A stretch of DNA of 64,000 nt from an uncultured Oscillospiraceae bacterium (GCA_934481355.1 CAKSPH010000007.1:1-64000), one strand, 5' to 3'. Shown: positions 51,229-60,817, counted from the stretch's first letter. Program-made: numbers and translations. Notes: generated from the letters alone by a model not told the origin.

Positions 51229-52725
51229 ATGACAAGTCTTGATTATTATGTTCTCCCTTGGTACAAAAAAATACTTGTTAAGATAGCAGGATTTTTCATC
51301 GCCATAGGAAAGGGAATCGCTGATTTCATCACCGGAATCCCCGGTGCGCTGGCGCGGTTCTTCAAGAAAACAGGAAGCGGCTTCGCATGGCTGGGGCGCA
51401 CGTTCGCCCACGGAGCGCCGCTCACCAGGCTCTCGTACATCATCATGGGCGCGGGAAGCCTTTTCCGCGGACAGATCGTCAAGGGTCTGACATATCTCGC
51501 GGCTGAGGTCGCTTTCATCGGATTCATGGTATATTCCGGCGCTTCCAACCTCGCGGGACTCCGCACGCTCGGCACGGTGCAGCGCGGCTGGTATTTCGAC
51601 GAGGAGCTCGGCATTGACGTGATGCGCGACACCGGCGACAACTCCATGCTGATACTGCTCTACGGAATCGCAACGCTGTTCGTTGTTGTGGTGTTCCTGT
51701 TCCTGTGGGTGCAGAACATCAAGTCTGCCCAGACGGCAGAGCAGATCAAGAAAGCCGGAAAGAAGCTCCCGGGCTTCATAGACGACATCAAGGAGCTGCT
51801 TGACGGACAGTTCCACAAGACGCTTCTGTTTATCCCGGTATCCGGTATTGTCGTGTTCACGATAGTTCCGCTGGTATACATGATATCCCTCGCATTCACA
51901 AACTACGACAAGAACCATCAGGTTCCCGCAAACCTGTTCACATGGATAGGCTTTGATAACTTCAAGGTCATCATGGGCAGCGATTCCACGATAGGCCAAA
52001 CATTCTGGCCGGTGCTCGCATGGACGCTGGTTTGGGCAGTGCTCGCAACATTCCTGAACTACTTCCTCGGAATTATCCTCGCAATGCTCATCAACAAGAA
52101 GGGCGTAAGATTCAAGAGCTTTTACAGAACGCTCTTCGTGCTTGCGATAGCTGTTCCGCAGTTCGTTTCCCTGCTGGTAATGAAGAACGTATTCGCCGAG
52201 GCAGGTCCCGTCAACGTGCTTCTTCAGGAGCTCGGCTGGATAACCACCCCGCTGCCGTTCTTCACCGACCCCATGTGGGCGCGGGTGACGGTGATCATGG
52301 TAGACCTCTGGATAGGCATACCCTACACCATGCTGATAGTTTCCGGCATACTGATGAACATTCCGGAGGATCTCTACGAGGCTGCAAGGATCGACGGCGC
52401 TTCCCCGTTCGTGATGTTCACCAAGATAACGATGCCCTATGTGCTGTTCGTAACTACCCCGTACCTCATCACACAGCTTGTCGGCAACATCAACAACTTC
52501 AACGTCATCTACTTCCTCACCGGCGGTACTCCGGCAACGCTGGAATACTATCAGGCAGGAAAGACCGACCTTCTTGTAACGTGGCTGTATAAGCTCACCG
52601 TAAACTCGCGTGATTACAGCTATGCCGCAACGATAGGCATTCTGGTATTCATAATCTGCTCGCTGCTCTCGCTGATAACATTCCGCAGATCGGCGTCCTA
52701 CAAGAATGAGGAGGCGTTCCAGTAA
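51229..52725 (+). CDS. malF: Maltodextrin ABC transporter permease MalF
   Basis: A 498-residue permease. An N-terminal region of about 170 residues contains extra hydrophobic segments (IAGFFIAIGKGIADFI; LTYLAAEVAFIGFMVYSG) joined to the six-helix BPD transporter core with the EAA loop EAARIDGASPFVMFTKITMP. A long N-terminus is usual for MalF compared with other CUT1 permeases. ATG 51229 is set by AAGGAGG. Its stop overlaps the malG start by one base. No ATPase gene in the operon, so MsmK (20288-21430) is the presumed energiser. Confidence 0.94.
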   Translation: MTSLDYYVLPWYKKILVKIAGFFIAIGKGIADFITGIPGALARFFKKTGSGFAWLGRTFAHGAPLTRLSYIIMGAGSLFRGQIVKGLTYLAAEVAFIGFMVYSGASNLAGLRTLGTVQRGWYFDEELGIDVMRDTGDNSMLILLYGIATLFVVVVFLFLWVQNIKSAQTAEQIKKAGKKLPGFIDDIKELLDGQFHKTLLFIPVSGIVVFTIVPLVYMISLAFTNYDKNHQVPANLFTWIGFDNFKVIMGSDSTIGQTFWPVLAWTLVWAVLATFLNYFLGIILAMLINKKGVRFKSFYRTLFVLAIAVPQFVSLLVMKNVFAEAGPVNVLLQELGWITTPLPFFTDPMWARVTVIMVDLWIGIPYTMLIVSGILMNIPEDLYEAARIDGASPFVMFTKITMPYVLFVTTPYLITQLVGNINNFNVIYFLTGGTPATLEYYQAGKTDLLVTWLYKLTVNSRDYSYAATIGILVFIICSLLSLITFRRSASYKNEEAFQ

Positions 52726-53600
52726 TGAAAGAAGACAGATTCGTTTCCCAGAACTACTACCGCAGACAGCGGACGCTGAACATTGTCATCGAAATAGTGC
52801 TGCTCGTGCTGGGAATTATGTGGATCCTCCCGCTGATGTGGATAATCCTGACGTCATTCCGCGCGGAGCCCGGCTCCTACACCAGCTATTTCTGGCCGAA
52901 GGGATTCACGCTGGATAATTATACAAAGCTGATTTTCGAGGATCAGCAGTTCAAGTTCTCGCAGTGGTTCTTCAACACGCTGATAGTGGCGATAGTTTCC
53001 TGCATAGGCTCCACGTTCATCGTGCTCGCGGTATCCTACGCGCTGAGCCGCCTCAGATTCAGAATGCGAAAGCCGATGATGAACATTGCGCTTATCCTGG
53101 GAATGTTCCCCGGATTCATGTCCATGGTGGCTATCTACTACATTCTCAAGGGTCTGGGACTTACAGAGAACCCGCTGGTATGCCTGACGCTCGTGTATAT
53201 ATGCGGCTCGGGACTTACCTACTACATCGCCAAGGGCTTCTTCGACACGATACCGAAATCCCTCGACGAATCAGCCTACCTTGACGGCGCGACAAAGGCG
53301 CAGGTGTTCTTCAAGATAACCGTGCCGCTGTCAAAGCCGATAATCGTATACACTGTGCTGACAACGTTCATGGCTCCGTGGGTGGACTACATCTTCCCCA
53401 GCATGATATGCGGCGCAAACTACGACCAGTACACGGTTGCCCTCGGTATGTTCAAGATGCTCGAAAGAGAGTTCATCGGAACTTACTACACCCAGTTCGC
53501 TGCGGCGGCTGTGCTGGTATCTATCCCGATAGGCGCGCTGTTCATCGTGATGCAGAAGTATTATGTCGGCGGAGTTACCGGCGGCGCAGTCAAGGGATAA
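52725..53600 (+). CDS. malG: Maltodextrin ABC transporter permease MalG
   Basis: A 291-residue permease with six membrane helices. It opens YYRRQRTLNIVIEIVLLVLG, has the EAA loop DESAYLDGATKAQVFFKITVP and ends GALFIVMQKYYVGGVTGGAVKG, the usual MalG C-terminus that docks into the ATPase. It is coupled to malF by a one-base overlap. A shortened family-1 repeat follows before the regulator gene. Confidence 0.95.
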   Translation: MKEDRFVSQNYYRRQRTLNIVIEIVLLVLGIMWILPLMWIILTSFRAEPGSYTSYFWPKGFTLDNYTKLIFEDQQFKFSQWFFNTLIVAIVSCIGSTFIVLAVSYALSRLRFRMRKPMMNIALILGMFPGFMSMVAIYYILKGLGLTENPLVCLTLVYICGSGLTYYIAKGFFDTIPKSLDESAYLDGATKAQVFFKITVPLSKPIIVYTVLTTFMAPWVDYIFPSMICGANYDQYTVALGMFKMLEREFIGTYYTQFAAAAVLVSIPIGALFIVMQKYYVGGVTGGAVKG

Positions 53601-53614
53601 TACAATAATCATCC

Positions 53615-53681
53615 GGGCACCTCTGAAAACCGGTACACGAGCAGCAGAAATCTGCCGTGAAGGTGGTTTTTGGAGGTGACC
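53615..53681. mobile_element. Family 1 repeat, mini copy E (67 bp)
   Basis: Ends GGGCACCTCTGAAAACC and GGTTTTTGGAGGTGACC with only CAGCAGAAATCTGCCGTGAAG-like inner arm left. Flanks ATCC (53611) and ATCT (53682) are a nearly intact 4-bp duplication. It lies between malG and lacI and its right end contains GGAGGTGA. Confidence 0.78.
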
Positions 53682-53701
53682 ATCTGAAGGAGCGTGACCG
53701 C

Positions 53702-54733
53702 ATGGCAGTCAAAAGCGTTACCATACAGGATATAGCCGACAGGCTCGGCATGGCAAAGAGCACCGTTTCCAAGGCGCTTTCCGGCGCAACGGATATCAGT
53801 GAAAAGACCCGCGAGAGGGTGCTCGGCTGCGCCAGCGAGATGGGCTATCAGGTAAAGACCAACCGTGTGGCATACTCCCGGACGATAGTGGTGTTCATCT
53901 ACGGGAGCATACACTTCGACAAGGTTGACCAGTTCGGATATGAGATAATTCTCGGGATACAGGCGGCAGCCGCAGAACAGGGCATAGGCGTCCGGGTATC
54001 GACCATAAACGATGAGGAGCTGAAAAACGGGCTCTATTACAACGCGCTCACCGGCGGAGAATATGAGGGCTGTGTGTTCCTCGGATTCAAGCCGCACCCG
54101 GTGTTCATTGAGAATATCCGCAGCATGGATATTCCGATGGTGGTGCTGGATAATTACATCGACTACCCGATGGTTGCAAGGGTGGGTTACGACAACACCG
54201 GAGGGATACGCCAGATGGTGCGCTATCTCTGGTCAAAGGGGCACGATAAAATAGGCTTCCTTGGCGGCGAAGCGGACTCCATCGTCACGATAGAGCGCCG
54301 GGAGGCGTACTCCGCGGCTCTGCGGGAGATGGGACTCACCGAGGACCCCGCCGCAGTGAAATGCGGACACTTCTCCGGCAAGGGGACGAAAAATCTCGTC
54401 CACGAAATAGTCGGAACGGGAGTTACCGCGATAGTCTGCATAAGCGACCTTATCGCCTGCACGGCGGTGCGTGAGCTGATAAAAATGGGATTTAAAGTCC
54501 CGGATGACATCAGCGTTACAGGCTACGATAACCTGCCGCCCTCAGAGTACTCGCAGCCGCGCATAACCACCATGTACCAGAACCGCATACATATCGGCAA
54601 GACCGCATTCTTCATGATACAGCAGATGAAAAGCGGTACGGAGATAGCCTCCGTGAAGCTCCGCCCGGAGCTCATCGAGCGCGAATCAGTCCGCACCATA
54701 GAAACACGGGAACTCCCGAAAGAGGACAAATGA
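53702..54733 (+). CDS. malR: LacI-family regulator of the maltodextrin transport operon
   Basis: A 343-residue regulator: helix-turn-helix TIQDIADRLGMAKSTVSKAL, then an effector domain with VTGYDNLPPSEYSQPRITTM. ATG 53702 is set by GAAGGAGCG; the frame opens at 53657 within the mini repeat. It overlaps the amylase gene by 4 bp, so both are co-made. Likely represses malE-malFG through GTTTCGAAAC sites; the gene symbol is by context only. Confidence 0.9.
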   Translation: MAVKSVTIQDIADRLGMAKSTVSKALSGATDISEKTRERVLGCASEMGYQVKTNRVAYSRTIVVFIYGSIHFDKVDQFGYEIILGIQAAAAEQGIGVRVSTINDEELKNGLYYNALTGGEYEGCVFLGFKPHPVFIENIRSMDIPMVVLDNYIDYPMVARVGYDNTGGIRQMVRYLWSKGHDKIGFLGGEADSIVTIERREAYSAALREMGLTEDPAAVKCGHFSGKGTKNLVHEIVGTGVTAIVCISDLIACTAVRELIKMGFKVPDDISVTGYDNLPPSEYSQPRITTMYQNRIHIGKTAFFMIQQMKSGTEIASVKLRPELIERESVRTIETRELPKEDK

Positions 54734-56385
54734 AACAAGATAGAATAAGACTTTCAGCCGCAGCCGTGGTTTCGGCGGCGGCTGTTTTTTTGTCCGGGTG
54801 CTCGGCGCCCGGCGCACAGGATGATATGAGCGTTACCACAGAAGAAAAGCTCCCGGAATATAAATACGAGCAGGAGCTGAACATTATCGGCGACAATTAC
54901 CGCAATTACTATCAGGTATTCGTGTATTCCTTCTGCGACAGCAACGGCGACGGAATAGGCGACCTCAACGGCGTGGCCTCCAAACTGGATTATATTCAGG
55001 AGATGGGCTTCAACGGGATCTGGCTTTCGCCGATAATGCCGTCAGGGTCCTACCACAAGTACAGCGTGAAGGATTACCTCGCGGTAGACCCGCAGTACGG
55101 CACGATGGAGGATTTCGAAAACCTCGCCGCCGAGTGCGAAAAGCGCGGCATAAAGCTGCTTATCGACCTGGTGATGAACCACTCCTCAAAGGAACACGAA
55201 TGGTTCCTGCACGCCGCAGAGAGCCTGCGCGCACAGCCGTGCGGCGCGGCGGAGGACGAACCGTGTCTTAACGGCAACATCTGCCCGGTTCACGATCCGT
55301 ACGTTGATTACTATTATTTCTATGACGAGAAGCCGTCCGGCTCGAACAACTTCTACCAGACCGGAAGCCACTGGTACGAGGCGGTGTTCTCCGAGAATAT
55401 GCCGGAGCTCCAGCTTGACAACCCCGCCGTCCGCGCGGAATTCGAAAATATAGCAAAGTTCTGGCTGGAAAAGGGCGCGGGGGGCTTCCGGCTGGACGCG
55501 GTAAAGGAGTATTTCAGCGGAAATCCCGACAAGAACATCGAGGTGCTGGAATGGTTCGTGGATTACTGCAAGAGCCTTGACCCGGAATGCTATATCGTTG
55601 GCGAGGTCTGGGAGAGCTTCACTTCCTACACCAGGTACTACAAGTCCGGGATAGACAGCGTTTTCGGCTTCACCATGGCGGAGGAGGACGGAAAGATCGC
55701 AAAGACCATAAATATGTCCGGCTCCACAAATTCCGTGAAATCTTTCGCGCAGGCAATGGTCACGGTGGAGCAAAAGCTCGCGGAGTACAGCGATACCGCC
55801 ATTGACGCGCCGTTCATCGGAAACCACGACACCAACCGCGGCGCCGGGATATTCGGCTATGACCAGAATAAGATAAAGGCGGCGGCAGGACTTCTGCTCA
55901 CCATGTCCGGCTCCTCGTTCGTGTATTACGGCGATGAGACCGGGCTTACCGGAAGCGGCAGGGACGAAAACAAGCGCGCCCCGATGATATGGGACGCGGA
56001 GGGCTCCGGGCAGACCTACGGCCCGCCTGATATGGAGCGGCAGGAGAATCGTTTTGCGGACGTGCAGACCCAGCTCTCCGACCCGGATTCCATACTTAAC
56101 TACTATAAGCGCGCACTGCGCATACGCAATGAAAATCCCTGCATAGCCAGGGGAAAAACCGAGGTGCTGAACATACAGGGTCAGGATATCGCGGCTGTCC
56201 GCAGGGAATGGAACGGCTCCGGGGTCGTCATCGTGTACAACTACTCCGATGAGGAAAAGACCATCGGGGATTTCGCGGGCAGGGAGCTCCGCGGATATCT
56301 CACCGTTTCCGCTTCGCAGGAGGTCACCGCTGACGGAGGGCTTGTAATGCCGCCGCTCAGCATAGCCATTCTGTCCGATAACTGA
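54730..56385 (+). CDS. GH13 alpha-amylase family lipoprotein
   Basis: A 551-residue surface enzyme. Lipoprotein signal with SGC near residue 21, then YYQVFVYSFCDSNGDGIGDL, IDLVMNHSS, and an intact triad: D256 in GGFRLDAVKE, E292 in VGEVWESF, D367 in GNHDTNR. NGDGIGD is a calcium-site-like loop common in oligo-1,6-glucosidase and amylase relatives. It would trim starch outside the cell for MalE. Insert PCGAAEDEPCLNGNICPVHD carries three cysteines. ATG 54730 overlaps the regulator stop. Confidence 0.92.
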   Translation: MKQDRIRLSAAAVVSAAAVFLSGCSAPGAQDDMSVTTEEKLPEYKYEQELNIIGDNYRNYYQVFVYSFCDSNGDGIGDLNGVASKLDYIQEMGFNGIWLSPIMPSGSYHKYSVKDYLAVDPQYGTMEDFENLAAECEKRGIKLLIDLVMNHSSKEHEWFLHAAESLRAQPCGAAEDEPCLNGNICPVHDPYVDYYYFYDEKPSGSNNFYQTGSHWYEAVFSENMPELQLDNPAVRAEFENIAKFWLEKGAGGFRLDAVKEYFSGNPDKNIEVLEWFVDYCKSLDPECYIVGEVWESFTSYTRYYKSGIDSVFGFTMAEEDGKIAKTINMSGSTNSVKSFAQAMVTVEQKLAEYSDTAIDAPFIGNHDTNRGAGIFGYDQNKIKAAAGLLLTMSGSSFVYYGDETGLTGSGRDENKRAPMIWDAEGSGQTYGPPDMERQENRFADVQTQLSDPDSILNYYKRALRIRNENPCIARGKTEVLNIQGQDIAAVRREWNGSGVVIVYNYSDEEKTIGDFAGRELRGYLTVSASQEVTADGGLVMPPLSIAILSDN

Positions 56386-56400
56386 TTTACGGAGGTAGTT

Positions 56401-58284
56401 ATGAATCTTCCAGATTTTAAGGCAACAGATAAGGAATTTTACTTTGACGGCGAGCTTGGCGCGATATATTCCACCGGGCGCACGCTGTTCCGGGTGTGGG
56501 CTCCGATGGCGGGGCAGACGTTCCTGCGGCTGTACCGCACCCCGTCGGAGCCAAAGCCGTACGAACGCATCCCCATGGAGAAAAGCGGCGGCGTATGGCG
56601 CGCGGAGGTCTCCGGCGACCTGCACGGAATATTCTACACCTATGAGATAGATTCCCGGGAAACGATAGACATCTACGCGCGCTCCGCCGGGGCAAACGGC
56701 TTACGCGGAATGGTAACCGACCTCTCCCGCACCGACCCGGACGGCTGGGAGGACTCCCGCCCGGTAAAGCTGGAAAGCTACACGGACGCGGTGATCTACG
56801 AGCTCCACGTCAGGGACTTTTCATCGGACGAGAGCGGGAATTTCCACCTGCGCGGGAAGTTCGGGGCGTTCTGCGAGAAGAACGTGACGAACGCGTTTTC
56901 CGACATGATAGGTCTGGACTACATCGCGAAACTGGGTGTAACTCACATTCACCTGCTACCGGTGTTCGACTACCAGACCGTTGACGAGAACGACCCTGAA
57001 GCGGGATTCAACTGGGGCTACGACCCGCTGAACTACAATATCCCCGAGGGAAGCTACACCACCGACCCGAACAACGGCACCGCCCGCGTCCGGGAGTTCA
57101 AGGAGCTGATAAAGGCGGCTCACGGCCGGGGTATCGGAATAATCATGGACGTGGTGTACAACCACACATACAGCACGGCGGATTCCCCGTTCACAAAGAC
57201 GTTCCCGGAGTATTACTACCGGCACAAAGCCGACGGCACGCTCTCCAACGGCTCCGCCTGCGGAAACGAATTTGCCAGCGAACGCGCGATGGCTTCGAAA
57301 TTCATTCAGGACAGCCTGTGCTACCTTGCGGAGGAATACCGCCTTGACGGATTCCGATTCGACCTGATGGGACTGCTGGACATAAAAACACTGAACCTCT
57401 GCGCTGAAAAGCTCCGCAGAATAAACCCGGACATAATTCTCTACGGCGAGGGCTGGACTGGCGGAAAAACCCCGCTCTCCGAAAAGAAGCGCGCCATGAA
57501 ATGCAACGCCGTGAAGCTCCCGCAGTTCGCGATGTTCTCCGATGATTTCCGTGACGGCGTTAAGGGCTCCGTATTCGAGGACGAAAGCTGCGGTTACGTC
57601 AACGGCGAGCCGGGGCAGTCCGAGCTTATAAAGTCCGTCATCTCCGGCGGAGTTTTCCGCAGCGACGTGGCGCGCCCGCAGTCCGAATGCTGGACGGACA
57701 GCCCGCAGCAGACCGTGAACTACGTTGAGGCGCACGATAATCTTACGCTTTTCGACAAGCTGAGGCTGTCCATGCCCTCCGCGTCTGAGGAGGAGCTCAT
57801 CGCCGCAGACAAGATGGCGGCGGCTCTGGTGTTCCTGTCCCAGGGGATACCTTTCATTCAGGCGGGACAGGAGCTGCTCCGCAGCAAGCCCGATCCGGAC
57901 GGCGGCTTCGTGCACGACAGTTACAACTCACCGGACAGCGTGAACAGCATTAAATGGAACGATGTGACGATACGCCGAAACGTGCTGGAATATTACAAGG
58001 GGCTTATCGCAATAAGGAAGAATTACCCGGCGCTCCGGCTGCGCACCGGGGACGAGATTCGCGAAAAGCTGACCTGCGAGCCGGCGGAAAACGGTGCGGT
58101 CATCGTGCATATTGGGAAACTGCTCCTGCTGGTTAACCCGAACGATCAGCCGCTGGAGTTTAAAATCTCCGGGAAAGCCGACATACTCGCGGACAGCAAA
58201 AGGGCTTCGGCTGAGCCGCTTTATTCCGTGGAGGGAACGGTCAGCGCCGCGCCGCACAGCATTACTCTGGCAAACGTTGAATAA
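56401..58284 (+). CDS. pulA: Type I pullulanase (GH13 debranching enzyme)
   Basis: A 627-residue cytoplasmic enzyme (no signal peptide) that cleaves alpha-1,6 branches. N-terminal CBM48-like domain (LFRVWAPMAGQTFLRLY), the pullulanase signature NWGYDPLNYNIPEGSY, and the triad D321 in GFRFDLMG, E350 in YGEGWTGG and D446 in VEAHDNLTL. ACGGAGGTAG lies before ATG 56401, 15 bp behind the amylase. Completes the debranching step of the maltodextrin operon. Confidence 0.95.
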   Translation: MNLPDFKATDKEFYFDGELGAIYSTGRTLFRVWAPMAGQTFLRLYRTPSEPKPYERIPMEKSGGVWRAEVSGDLHGIFYTYEIDSRETIDIYARSAGANGLRGMVTDLSRTDPDGWEDSRPVKLESYTDAVIYELHVRDFSSDESGNFHLRGKFGAFCEKNVTNAFSDMIGLDYIAKLGVTHIHLLPVFDYQTVDENDPEAGFNWGYDPLNYNIPEGSYTTDPNNGTARVREFKELIKAAHGRGIGIIMDVVYNHTYSTADSPFTKTFPEYYYRHKADGTLSNGSACGNEFASERAMASKFIQDSLCYLAEEYRLDGFRFDLMGLLDIKTLNLCAEKLRRINPDIILYGEGWTGGKTPLSEKKRAMKCNAVKLPQFAMFSDDFRDGVKGSVFEDESCGYVNGEPGQSELIKSVISGGVFRSDVARPQSECWTDSPQQTVNYVEAHDNLTLFDKLRLSMPSASEEELIAADKMAAALVFLSQGIPFIQAGQELLRSKPDPDGGFVHDSYNSPDSVNSIKWNDVTIRRNVLEYYKGLIAIRKNYPALRLRTGDEIREKLTCEPAENGAVIVHIGKLLLLVNPNDQPLEFKISGKADILADSKRASAEPLYSVEGTVSAAPHSITLANVE

Positions 58285-58327
58285 ATCAAATGGAGAGCAT
58301 GATTCAAGTGCTCTCCATTAATGTTAT

Positions 58328-58515
58328 GGTAACCTCTAAAAACCGGGACACGAGCAGATTTCGTACATGACTTATATCAGATGCCAGGCGTCAAACCGCA
58401 GCGTTTTCCGCCGCAGGCGGATAATGCGTTTACTGTATGTATTTCAAGGTTTGACAACGAAGCAGATGATATAAGTCATAGAAATCTGCCGTGAAGGAGG
58501 TTTTTAGAGGTTACC
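58328..58515. mobile_element. MITE-like palindromic repeat family 1, copy D (188 bp)
   Basis: The same 17-bp ends as copies B and C, 4-bp target duplication TTAT (58324-58327, 58516-58519). An extra 26 bp in the middle carries CCGCC/GGCGG (near 58410). The right duplication contains the folC stop codon. Confidence 0.9.
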
Positions 58516-59784
58516 TTATACAAGATACTGCCTGACCGCCGCCGCAAAGTAGAACGACCCTCCGAAATAGCAGAGCCTTTCCGGGTCTGCGGGGAGCGCA
58601 CGCGCGTATTCCAGGGCTGCGCGCGGGTCGTGGAGCACCTCAGCGGGGATTCCTGCCGCCTGCTTCAGTTCCTCTGCGGGGACGTTTCCGTCTGAGAACC
58701 CATCGCAGAAAACCACCCTGTCAAAGCAGGGGAGTATCACGTCCAGAAACGCGCGGTAGTCCTTGGTGTTCATCATGCCGATAAACGCGGTTCTGCGCGT
58801 GAACCCGGAGCTCTCCAGCGCGGAGCGCACCGCCTGCGCCGCCTGAGGATTGTGACCGCCGTCAAGCAGGATATTCCCGGGGAAAAGCTCCATTCTGGCG
58901 GGAATGCGGGCGCGTGCCAGTCCCATCGCGATGTGTTCCGGAGCTATCCCGACAGCGGTGAGAGCCTCTATCGCGGTCAGCGCGTTGCCGACCTGATATT
59001 CTCCGCCGAGGTGCAGACGGTATTCCTGCCCCTTGTAGACGAATCTGCTTCCCGACAGCCCGGGCTTATCCAGAAGCTCCACGCTGGCCATATCCGGGAC
59101 GATGAGCTCCGCGCCCACGGAACCGCACCTGCCGCGTATCACGTCCATTGCGCCGGATGGTATCCCATATGCCGCAACAGTCTTTCCGCCCTTGATAATG
59201 CCGCATTTTGAGCGGGCTATCTCTTCTACGGTGCCGCCGAGTATCCTGGTGTGGTCAAGCCCGATGGAGGTTATCACGGCGCATTCCGGCTGTTTTATCA
59301 CGTTGGTGGAATCCAGCGTGCCGCCTATCCCGGCTTCAAGCACAACGTAGTCCACGCGCTTTTCTGCGTAGTACAGGAAAGCCGCCGCGTTGAGTATCTC
59401 AAACTGCGAGAATTCCAGCTCCGGGAATTTGTCTGCGGCGTCCGCTGTGGTATTCAGCAGGCGCGCCAGGTCGGCGCAGGATATCTCGAAAAGCCCGTCC
59501 GGGTAGCCTATGGAGATCCGCTCGCACACGCTTCGCACATATGGCGAGGTGAACTTACCCGCGATGAATCCCGCCGCTGTCAGAGAAGCCGCGCAGAATT
59601 CCGCCACGGAGCCCTTGCCGTTGGTGCCGACGATGTGGATATACCTCAGCCTGTCCTGCGGGTCGCCCAGCGCATGGCAGAGCGCAGCGAATCTGGACAG
59701 GTCCGTTACCGGCGCGCCGAAGTGTGAATACTGTCCCAGGAATTCCCCGATCTGCCCGCAGTCGGGATTCAGTGCAAGCCGCAT
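58516..59784 (-). CDS. folC: Folylpolyglutamate synthase / dihydrofolate synthase
   Basis: A 422-residue Mur-ligase-fold enzyme that adds glutamates to folates. Seen: P-loop IHIVGTNGKGSVAEFC, the omega-loop region FTSPYVRSVCERISIG, VVLEAGIGGTLDSTNV and LDGGHNPQAAQAVR. ATG 59784 is set by GGAAGGA; GTG 59802 is an alternative. The stop codon lies in the target duplication of a family-1 repeat, so the protein end is unaffected. The start overlaps the preceding small gene by 16 bp. Confidence 0.93.
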   Translation of the reverse strand: MRLALNPDCGQIGEFLGQYSHFGAPVTDLSRFAALCHALGDPQDRLRYIHIVGTNGKGSVAEFCAASLTAAGFIAGKFTSPYVRSVCERISIGYPDGLFEISCADLARLLNTTADAADKFPELEFSQFEILNAAAFLYYAEKRVDYVVLEAGIGGTLDSTNVIKQPECAVITSIGLDHTRILGGTVEEIARSKCGIIKGGKTVAAYGIPSGAMDVIRGRCGSVGAELIVPDMASVELLDKPGLSGSRFVYKGQEYRLHLGGEYQVGNALTAIEALTAVGIAPEHIAMGLARARIPARMELFPGNILLDGGHNPQAAQAVRSALESSGFTRRTAFIGMMNTKDYRAFLDVILPCFDRVVFCDGFSDGNVPAEELKQAAGIPAEVLHDPRAALEYARALPADPERLCYFGGSFYFAAAVRQYLV

Positions 59785-59948
59785 TCGTCGTAGTCCTTCC
59801 ACTTCTCGTTGTAGCGCATTTCATCAGCCAGCTTCAGGCAGATGTACGCAACTGCGCCTGCCACAACGATGACCGCGCTGATTATCGGGATCACTACCTT
59901 TGCGGTCGGACCTATCTTCTTCTGTACTCTTTCGTGAATGGTTTTCAT
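59769..59948 (-). CDS. Small single-helix membrane protein upstream of folC
   Basis: A 59-residue protein: basic N-terminus MKTIHERVQKKIGPTAK, one membrane helix VVIPIISAVIVVAGAVAYIC, then a charged tail ending KWKDYDECGLH. ATG 59948 is set by AAAGGAACG. Overlap with folC suggests translational coupling. No family recognised. Confidence 0.65.
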   Translation of the reverse strand: MKTIHERVQKKIGPTAKVVIPIISAVIVVAGAVAYICLKLADEMRYNEKWKDYDECGLH

Positions 59949-59980
59949 AGTATTACGTTCCTTTCTGTAATAAAGCGTCA

Positions 59981-60817
59981 CTATTCGCCTGAAAGTAATT
60001 TGTACAACTCCTTGCGGGAGACTCCTGCCGCCTGTGCGGCGGTCTTGCACGCCTCGGAGAGCTTCATGCCGCCGTCGGCATAGCCCCGTGCGAGCTCTGC
60101 CGCCTGTTCAAGGGACATTCCCTCCGCCTGTTCCGGAGCGGCTCCCTCGATGACGATGACGTATTCCCCGCGGGGCTCCGTATGCTCGTAGATGGCGCTG
60201 AGCTCGTCAAGCGTACCGCGTATGACTTCTTCGTGGAGCTTCGTCAACTCCCGGCAGAGCGCGGCATTACGCCCGCCGCCGAGGGATTTTGCGAGGTCTG
60301 CGAGGGTCTGCCGCAGCTTGTGCGGAGCCTCGTAGTATATAAGCGTATGCGGAAGCTTCGCGGTATCCGCAAGGCGCTCCTGCCGCTCCTTTTTGTTCAC
60401 CGGGAGAAATCCCTCGAACGCGAAGCGCGCGGTGTCTATGCCGCTTATCGCGACTGCGGCTATCGCGGCGTTGCAGCAGGGGACGGATTCCACCGGGATA
60501 CCCTGCTCGTAGCAGCGCTGGACGAGGTACACTCCCGGGTCGGAAATACACGGCATTCCTGCGTCGCTTACCAGCGCAACGGAGTTCCCGTCGTGCAGGA
60601 GTTCCAGTATCTTAGCGCTTTTTTCCGCTTCGTGGGGCTTGTAGTAGCTCAGGAGCGGCTTTTTTATTCCGAAGTGCGTGAGAAGCCGGAGAGTTACCCG
60701 GGTGTCCTCGGCGGCGATGTAGTCCACGCTTTCCAGCGTTTCGATACCGCGCGGGGAGAAATCCGAGAGGTTGCCGATGGGCGTTCCCACAACGTACAGT
60801 TTTCCTGCGTCAGTCAT
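59981..60817 (-). CDS. rsmI: 16S rRNA (cytidine(1402)-2'-O)-methyltransferase
   Basis: A 278-residue SAM-dependent tetrapyrrole-methylase-fold enzyme modifying C1402 of 16S rRNA. Seen: LYVVGTPIGNLSDFSPRGIE, IAAEDTRVTLRLLTHFGI, LVSDAGMPCISDPG and LIYYEAPHKLRQTL, all typical of RsmI. The start overlaps the upstream methyltransferase by 8 bp. The C-terminal QAAGVSRKELYKLLSGE is the usual end. Confidence 0.96.
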   Translation of the reverse strand: MTDAGKLYVVGTPIGNLSDFSPRGIETLESVDYIAAEDTRVTLRLLTHFGIKKPLLSYYKPHEAEKSAKILELLHDGNSVALVSDAGMPCISDPGVYLVQRCYEQGIPVESVPCCNAAIAAVAISGIDTARFAFEGFLPVNKKERQERLADTAKLPHTLIYYEAPHKLRQTLADLAKSLGGGRNAALCRELTKLHEEVIRGTLDELSAIYEHTEPRGEYVIVIEGAAPEQAEGMSLEQAAELARGYADGGMKLSEACKTAAQAAGVSRKELYKLLSGE

